NCBI GenBank assembly: GCA_002438505.1
Contig: DJPI01000071.1
Span: forward strand, 1-16,655
Source: Ruminococcaceae bacterium UBA6416
Lineage (GTDB): Bacteria; Bacillota; Clostridia; Oscillospirales; Acutalibacteraceae
Length of the DNA: 16,655 nt
Reading direction: 5' to 3'
A program made the position numbers and the translations under genes. Below, piece by piece: positions 12,498 to 16,655 of this stretch. A model generated the notes under the pieces. That model was not told the DNA's origin. It was given only the letters and a program-made list of their open reading frames with translations, and searched no databases. Within the stretch, counting starts at the first letter, position 1. Every line of letters starts with the position of its first letter.

Positions 12498-13726
12498 AGC
12501 ACATAAAGCTGCGTATTCTCTCTGTCATCTGGATTGCAATTTTTCTCTTGTTTGTTGTTTTTGATCTCATTCTCAATGTTTCTTTGCCTTTGTATTTTGA
12601 GAATCAGGCAAAATCAGCGCTTGAATATGAAGTCGATTACATTAAGCAGCTCAAAATTTCCGATTCAGACAAGACAAAGGAGCCTGAGGAATATGCCGGA
12701 ACATATCTTAGCGGTGAAATCAGCTTTATTATTCCGGATGATGCGCAAAAAGACACAGCGGAAAATAACAACGGTTATAATTCGGCGCAAAAAATTGCGG
12801 ACGATGAAATTCTCGGCTTTCTTGAAAAAAATGCAGTTGAACTCGGAAAGTGCTATACCGTTAAAACGGATAACGGATATTATGTTTTTGTTGAGTATGA
12901 AGATGTTTTTGAACTTTCGGGCGAGAGCTCAAAAACAATTATGTATATCAATATTCAGCCCGTTGTAAGATACACAAGATCTCTTGATTTTCTGCTTGGT
13001 GTTGCTTTCTTTTGCATAACAGCCGTTATGAGCGTGATAGGACTTCAGCTTGGAAAAAGAATTGAAGAATCACAGGAAACACAGCGCCGCTTCTTTCAAA
13101 ATTCCTCTCATGAGCTCAAAACGCCGCTCATGGCTATTCAGGGCTATGCCGAGGGAATACAGGCCGGGGTTATTGATCCTTCTCAGTCGGCAACGGTTAT
13201 TCTTGAAGAAAGCGACAGGATGACAAGGCTGGTTGAAGAGCTGCTTTCAATATCAAAAATTGATGCCCACAGACTTGTGCTTAATACGGCTGTGACCGAT
13301 GTCAGAGAAATTCTCTATGACTGTTTGCGCGCCGTTGAGGGGGTTCAAAAAGAAAAGAATGTCAAAATTATGCTTGGATTTTCCGAGTCTCCCGTTCTTG
13401 CAAATTGCGATGAGGATCAGCTCGGACGCGCTTTCACAAACGTCATTGTCAACGCAATGCGTCATTGCAAAAGCAAGGTCATGATTTCCTGCAAAAGACG
13501 CGGTGAGCATTGCAGCATCAAGGTTTTTAACGATGGAGATAATATTTCACCAAAAGATCTTCCGCATATTTTTGACAGGTTTTATACCGGCAAAAACGGA
13601 AACACCGGCATTGGACTCGCGCTCACTTCTGAAATTGTGAAACTGCACGGCGGCTCAATCACTGCTTATAACAGCGCTAAGGGTGTTGTTTTTGAAATCA
13701 GGCTTTTGTGTTGCAACACAAACTGA
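12494..13726 (+). CDS. Sensor histidine kinase, partner of the response regulator
   Basis: A 410-aa membrane kinase. The first membrane helix is at about 8-30, an extracytoplasmic sensor region at about 31-163, the second helix at about 164-185, then the dimerisation domain with phospho-acceptor His206 (SSHELKTPL) and an ATPase domain. The N-box is 'AFTNVIVNAMRHC', the G1 box 'VFNDGD', the F-box 'IFDRFYTG' and the G2 box 'NTGIGLAL'. A classical HAMP domain appears absent or very short, with only about 20 residues between helix 2 and the H-box. ATG at 12494 has GGAGG 7 nt upstream and overlaps the regulator stop; an upstream in-frame TTG (12452) is rejected. The extracytoplasmic part is acidic and matches no domain I know. 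Confidence 0.94.
   Translation: MKHIKLRILSVIWIAIFLLFVVFDLILNVSLPLYFENQAKSALEYEVDYIKQLKISDSDKTKEPEEYAGTYLSGEISFIIPDDAQKDTAENNNGYNSAQKIADDEILGFLEKNAVELGKCYTVKTDNGYYVFVEYEDVFELSGESSKTIMYINIQPVVRYTRSLDFLLGVAFFCITAVMSVIGLQLGKRIEESQETQRRFFQNSSHELKTPLMAIQGYAEGIQAGVIDPSQSATVILEESDRMTRLVEELLSISKIDAHRLVLNTAVTDVREILYDCLRAVEGVQKEKNVKIMLGFSESPVLANCDEDQLGRAFTNVIVNAMRHCKSKVMISCKRRGEHCSIKVFNDGDNISPKDLPHIFDRFYTGKNGNTGIGLALTSEIVKLHGGSITAYNSAKGVVFEIRLLCCNTN
13705..13722. repeat. 18-bp perfect palindrome at the kinase gene end
   Basis: TTTGTGTTGCAACACAAA is a loopless inverted repeat covering the last coding codons of the kinase, a few bases ahead of the control region of the next operon. It might be an operator or part of a transcript end; there is no U-tract. 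Confidence 0.6.
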
Positions 13727-13733
13727 CATTGTC

Positions 13734-13769
13734 TGACAAAATTAATACAGTTATTACAAAGTTAATACA
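13734..13769 (+). promoter_or_regulatory. Shared motif copy 2 and tandem TTAWTACA repeats (probable response-regulator site)
   Basis: TGACAAAATTAATACA (13734-13749) matches 11691-11706 with one mismatch. TTAATACA, TTATTACA and TTAATACA begin at 13742, 13751 and 13762; the last two are 11 bp apart, the spacing used by OmpR/PhoB-type regulators. The block ends just upstream of where a -35 box would sit. Confidence 0.6.
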
Positions 13770-13797
13770 ATTTCGTAAGGAATTTTTATGTTGTCCT

Positions 13798-13806
13798 TGA
13801 TATAAT
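13798..13806 (+). promoter_or_regulatory. Extended -10 promoter of the adenylation operon, no -35 box
   Basis: TGATATAAT (13798-13806) is a perfect extended -10 element. The -35 position (about 13778-13783, AGGAAT) has no match, as in promoters that depend on an activator. The tandem repeats lie directly upstream. Confidence 0.65.
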
Positions 13807-13812
13807 TATCTT

Positions 13813-13830
13813 CCGGATACCGGATACCGG
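13813..13830 (+). repeat. Tandem CCGGATA repeat in the leader
   Basis: CCGGATA occurs twice, followed by a third CCGG, right at the predicted 5' end of the message. No function is known to me. Confidence 0.6.
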
Positions 13831-13846
13831 ACATATTAAAACCGTT

Positions 13847-13870
13847 TTTGCTCCGCTTGTTTGGAGCAAA
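13847..13870 (+). promoter_or_regulatory. Leader hairpin covering the ribosome site of the adenylation gene
   Basis: TTTGCTCC (13847-13854) pairs perfectly with GGAGCAAA (13863-13870), with an 8-nt loop. The only well-placed Shine-Dalgarno core for ATG 13875, GGAG at 13863-13866, lies entirely in the 3' arm, so folding would hide it. Confidence 0.6.
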
Positions 13871-13874
13871 CTGA

Positions 13875-15437
13875 ATGAAAAAAACTTTTTCGACCGAAAG
13901 GATAATGAGCTTCATAATGAATCGTAATGCTTTATCATATATTAAAAATTCTTTCCGCAAGAATCCGGACAAGATTGCTGTTGCAGATGATGCAAAGTCA
14001 CTTTCCTATTCAGAGCTTTACAGTGTCTGCCGCCGCATTGGCGCCGGAATTCATCTTAGAGCCGGAGAAAAAAAGCCTGTGGGCATATTTATGGAAAAGT
14101 CTGCAGATTCTCTTTGCACAATGCTCGGTGCAGGCTTCGCCGGTTGTTTTTACAGCTCTTTCAGCACCGAGCTTCCGCCTGAAAGGCTTTCAAAAATGGC
14201 TTCTGTGCTTAATCCGGCGCTTATCGTCACAAGTAATGATCTTAAAGAGCGCGCCGCAGAAATTTTTGACGGCTTTAACATTGTGACGCTTGAGCGACTT
14301 TTGGAAGAAAATAACGCCGGTGTCTTGCTTGACGGTGTTGCGGAACGGGTTATTGATACCGATCCGCTTTATATTAATTTCACTTCCGGCTCAACGGGAA
14401 CGCCAAAGGGAATTGCCGTTTCTCATCGCAGCGTTATTGACTTTATCGACTGCTTCACTCAAACATTTGGTTTCACTGAAAATGACATCTTTGCAAATCA
14501 GGCTCCTTTTGATTTTGATGTATCGGTTAAGGATATCTACTCTGCTTTCAAGTGTTCGGCAACGCTTGTCGTTGTTCCGCGCAGACTCTTTTCCGCACCG
14601 GCCGAACTTATTGACTATCTGTGCGACAAAAAGGTCACTGTAATGATCTGGGCCGTTTCCGCACTGTGCCTGCTTAGCACTTTTCATGCGCTTGATTACA
14701 GAACGCCTGAAACGGTTCAAAAAATACTTTTCAGCGGAGAGGTTATGCCGTTGAAAGCACTGAAGGAATTTTTAAAACACCTTCCGGATGCAATGTATGT
14801 TAATCTTTACGGTCCTACGGAAATCACCTGCAACTGCACATACCATATTCTTGAAAAAGACCGTGATTATTCAAACGGCATTCCCATTGGAAAGCCTTTT
14901 TTGAACGAGGATGTTTTTCTGCTTGACGGTGATGACAAAAAAGTTACCGAAAAGGAAACCATAGGTGAAATCTGTGTCCGCGGAACGGCTCTTGCACTCG
15001 GATACTATTCCTGCGCTGAGCAGAACAATGCTCATTTTGTTCAAAATCCGCTTAATCCATATTATCCCGAGCTGATTTACAGAACCGGTGACCTTGGACG
15101 CTACGGCGAGAGCGGAGAATTGTTCTTCTGCGGCCGCAAGGATTTCCAAATCAAATATATGGGTCACAGAATTGAGCTTGAAGAGATTGAGCGTGCAATG
15201 GGTGCCATTGACGGCGTTGAAAGATGCTGCTGCCTTTTTGATGAAAAGAAGTCGCGCCTCAAGGGCTTTTATGTCGGCTTAATCGAAAAGGAAGATTTGC
15301 ACACGGAAATGAAGGGAAAACTTCCGGCGTTCATGATCCCCGGAATGATAAGAAAGGTTGACGCAATGCCGCTGACAAAGAACGGCAAAATCGACCGCAA
15401 AGCACTTGAAGAAAGCGTAGGTGCAAAAAAGAATTGA
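13875..15437 (+). CDS. DltA-like amino-acid adenylating enzyme (carrier protein ligase)
   Basis: A 520-aa single adenylation domain that should activate an amino acid with ATP and load it on the carrier protein encoded at 16606. Core motifs: 'FTSGSTGTPKG' (169-179, ATP loop), 'FDFDVSVKD' (212-220), 'FSGEVMP' (286-292), YGPTE (312-316), YRTGDLG (402-408) and 'KNGKIDRKAL' with the catalytic Lys near 505. Closest in form are DltA D-alanine ligases, but the FCGEV of D-Ala-specific DltA is FSGEV here (Ser287), so the substrate may differ. Start is uncertain: ATG 13875 has GGAG 8 nt away inside a hairpin; ATG 13905 and 13917 are alternatives. The stop overlaps the next start (TTGA). Confidence 0.88.
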   Translation: MKKTFSTERIMSFIMNRNALSYIKNSFRKNPDKIAVADDAKSLSYSELYSVCRRIGAGIHLRAGEKKPVGIFMEKSADSLCTMLGAGFAGCFYSSFSTELPPERLSKMASVLNPALIVTSNDLKERAAEIFDGFNIVTLERLLEENNAGVLLDGVAERVIDTDPLYINFTSGSTGTPKGIAVSHRSVIDFIDCFTQTFGFTENDIFANQAPFDFDVSVKDIYSAFKCSATLVVVPRRLFSAPAELIDYLCDKKVTVMIWAVSALCLLSTFHALDYRTPETVQKILFSGEVMPLKALKEFLKHLPDAMYVNLYGPTEITCNCTYHILEKDRDYSNGIPIGKPFLNEDVFLLDGDDKKVTEKETIGEICVRGTALALGYYSCAEQNNAHFVQNPLNPYYPELIYRTGDLGRYGESGELFFCGRKDFQIKYMGHRIELEEIERAMGAIDGVERCCCLFDEKKSRLKGFYVGLIEKEDLHTEMKGKLPAFMIPGMIRKVDAMPLTKNGKIDRKALEESVGAKKN

Positions 15438-16600
15438 ACAATCCGATTAAAAACAGCGAAACAGCATTTTATGTCTTTGACTCCGACCGGCTTCTTGAAC
15501 GCGCTGCGTATCTCAAAAAAATGCTTCCGGATAATGTTGAGCTTTGCTATGCGGTTAAAGCCAACACCTTCATTATAGGCGAATATATCGGGAAAATCGG
15601 CAGGTTTGAGGTTTGTTCTCCGGGGGAGGCGGAAATCTGCACTGCGTTGGGTGTCGCCGATAAAGACGTGGTCATTTCCGGCGTTTATAAAACTCCATCG
15701 GTTATTGAAAATATGGTCAAAGAGCATGAGGGACGAATTTATACCGTTGAGTCACTGACTCAGTTTGAAATGCTGCGTGAACTTTCAGAAAAGTATAACC
15801 GCGTTCTGCCTGTTCTTTTAAGACTCACAAATGACAGCCAGTTCGGCATAAACAAGAGCGAAATCAAGGATATTATTGCAAACAGAAGTCAATATAAAAA
15901 CCTTGATATCCACGGCATTCAGTTTTTTTCCGGAACGCAGAAAAACTCTCTTAAAAAGCTTAAACGTGAGGTTTCAAAGCTTGATGAGCTTTTGACTTTT
16001 TTGCGTGAGGAATACGGCTTTGAGTCTAAGGAGCTCGAATACGGACCGGGCTTCCCTGTTGCATATTTTGAGGGCGAAGACGTTGGAGAAGAAGAACTCC
16101 TCAAGGGCTTTCATGAAATTATTGACTCAATGCAAAACAAAGTTAAAATTATTCTTGAACTTGGAAGAAGCATGGCGGCCTGTTGCGGAAAATACTACAC
16201 ACACATTGTTGATATCAAGCACAACAAGGGACAAAATTACGTTCTCATTGACGGCGGAATGCATCATCTTGTTTATTTTGGCCAGCATATGGCAATGAAG
16301 CAACCTGTCCTCTCTGTTTGCGGCAAAGAATCAGAGCCCGGCACTTCTGAATGGAATATCTGCGGCTCACTTTGCTCAATGAATGATATTGTTGCCAAAC
16401 AGGTTCTGCTTCCGGATGTTGAAATAGGCGATCTTCTCTGCTTTGAAAATACCGGTGCCTATTGCATGACCGAGGGCATTTCTTTGTTCCTGAGCCGTGA
16501 AATACCGGCAGTGTATCTCAAAAAAGCGGGTGAATACAAACTGCTTAGAAAAAGCTTTGAAACATCCGTACTCAATATGCCAAACATTGAAAGGAAGTAA
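15434..16600 (+). CDS. Fold-type III PLP-dependent decarboxylase (Orn/DAP/Arg decarboxylase-2 family), BtrK-like context
   Basis: A 388-aa PLP enzyme of the alanine racemase-fold decarboxylase family. PLP lysine is Lys42 in 'CYAVKAN'; His160 (IHGIQ) should stack on the cofactor; LELGRS (241-246) binds phosphate; the C-terminal 'CGSLCSMND' with Cys314 and 'ENTGAYCM' match the active-site loop of ornithine/DAP decarboxylases. The start is TTG at 15434, overlapping the ligase stop; no ATG lies before the conserved 'FYVFD' strand, and AGGTG lies 11 nt upstream. Its place between an adenylating enzyme and a carrier protein recalls butirosin BtrK, which decarboxylates carrier-bound glutamate. The alternatives are free amino-acid decarboxylation or epimerisation. 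The substrate cannot be read from the sequence. Confidence 0.85.
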   Translation: MNNPIKNSETAFYVFDSDRLLERAAYLKKMLPDNVELCYAVKANTFIIGEYIGKIGRFEVCSPGEAEICTALGVADKDVVISGVYKTPSVIENMVKEHEGRIYTVESLTQFEMLRELSEKYNRVLPVLLRLTNDSQFGINKSEIKDIIANRSQYKNLDIHGIQFFSGTQKNSLKKLKREVSKLDELLTFLREEYGFESKELEYGPGFPVAYFEGEDVGEEELLKGFHEIIDSMQNKVKIILELGRSMAACCGKYYTHIVDIKHNKGQNYVLIDGGMHHLVYFGQHMAMKQPVLSVCGKESEPGTSEWNICGSLCSMNDIVAKQVLLPDVEIGDLLCFENTGAYCMTEGISLFLSREIPAVYLKKAGEYKLLRKSFETSVLNMPNIERK

Positions 16601-16605
16601 TAATC

Positions 16606-16655
16606 ATGGACAAACTTATTGAAATTCTTGAAGACATTCAGCCGGATGTTGATTA
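16606..16655 (+). CDS. Acyl/aminoacyl carrier protein, N-terminal start (partial)
   Basis: ATG at 16606 follows AAAGGAAG with normal spacing, 5 nt after the decarboxylase stop. The 16 visible codons, 'MDKLIEILEDIQPDVD', match the beginning of carrier proteins of the DltC-like type that follow adenylating enzymes in Clostridia. The phosphopantetheine serine lies beyond the window edge. Context with the ligase supports a carrier role; confidence is limited by the short stretch. Confidence 0.65.
   Translation, partial: MDKLIEILEDIQPDVD

Noticed and set aside
1..16655. CRISPR array, tRNA or rRNA genes
   Set aside because: No regularly spaced repeats, no cloverleaf with T-loop/CCA features and no rRNA-like stretches were seen. 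The prophage sits in cotJC, not in a tRNA gene.

Overview
The window reads as chromosome of an anaerobic, spore-forming Firmicute of the class Clostridia, most likely a gut-type Oscillospiraceae/Ruminococcaceae relative. The grounds are a cotJ spore-coat operon, a Clostridia-type paired flavoprotein operon, strong AAGGAGG-type ribosome sites, AT-leaning codon use and a dlt-like adenylation operon. A precise taxon cannot be named from the sequence alone.

Region 1 (1 to about 3678) is the right-hand end of a prophage. It holds the tail end of a fibre-like protein, a tail-associated protein built from InlB-type repeats, a 39-aa membrane peptide, an M23 peptidase/SH3b endolysin, an XhlA-like holin accessory and a phi LC3-type holin closed by a strong terminator. 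Between the last two sits a small cassette on the opposite strand: two tiny membrane proteins and a ribbon-helix-helix (RHH) regulator. It has its own perfect consensus promoter, an 18-bp palindrome filling the promoter spacer, phased A-tracts upstream, and its own terminator. This has the layout of a phage moron and is the best candidate here for an undescribed small system.

Region 2 (about 3664 to 4370, minus strand) is the spore-coat operon cotJA-cotJB-cotJC. cotJC is cut off after about 64 recognisable codons, exactly where the prophage begins. The prophage therefore appears to be integrated in a mother-cell sporulation gene, as the skin element is in sigK. The missing 3' part of cotJC should lie at the far left end, outside the window.

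Region 3 (4521 to 7078) is a divergently transcribed operon with a clear promoter: a DUF2975 membrane protein, a small XRE regulator and a large DUF4173-like membrane protein, ended by a terminator. Region 4 (7092 to 10009) is a two-gene operon of FAD-dependent oxidoreductases (HI0933/BaiN-like and COG2509-like) with a 4-nt overlap, converging through a shared hairpin terminator on a secreted family I.5-type lipase (minus strand).

Region 5 (11177 to 16655) starts with a 600-bp intergenic stretch, then an OmpR-type response regulator and its histidine kinase. A carrier-protein operon follows: a DltA-like adenylating enzyme, a fold-type III PLP decarboxylase-like enzyme, and the first 16 codons of an acyl carrier protein. 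The ligase/PLP decarboxylase/carrier trio resembles BtrJ/BtrK/BtrI logic (decarboxylation of a carrier-bound amino acid). The ligase also has Ser where D-Ala-specific DltA has Cys. A 16-nt motif is shared by the control regions of the two-component operon and the adenylation operon, suggesting that the sensor pair controls cell-envelope modification by the second operon.
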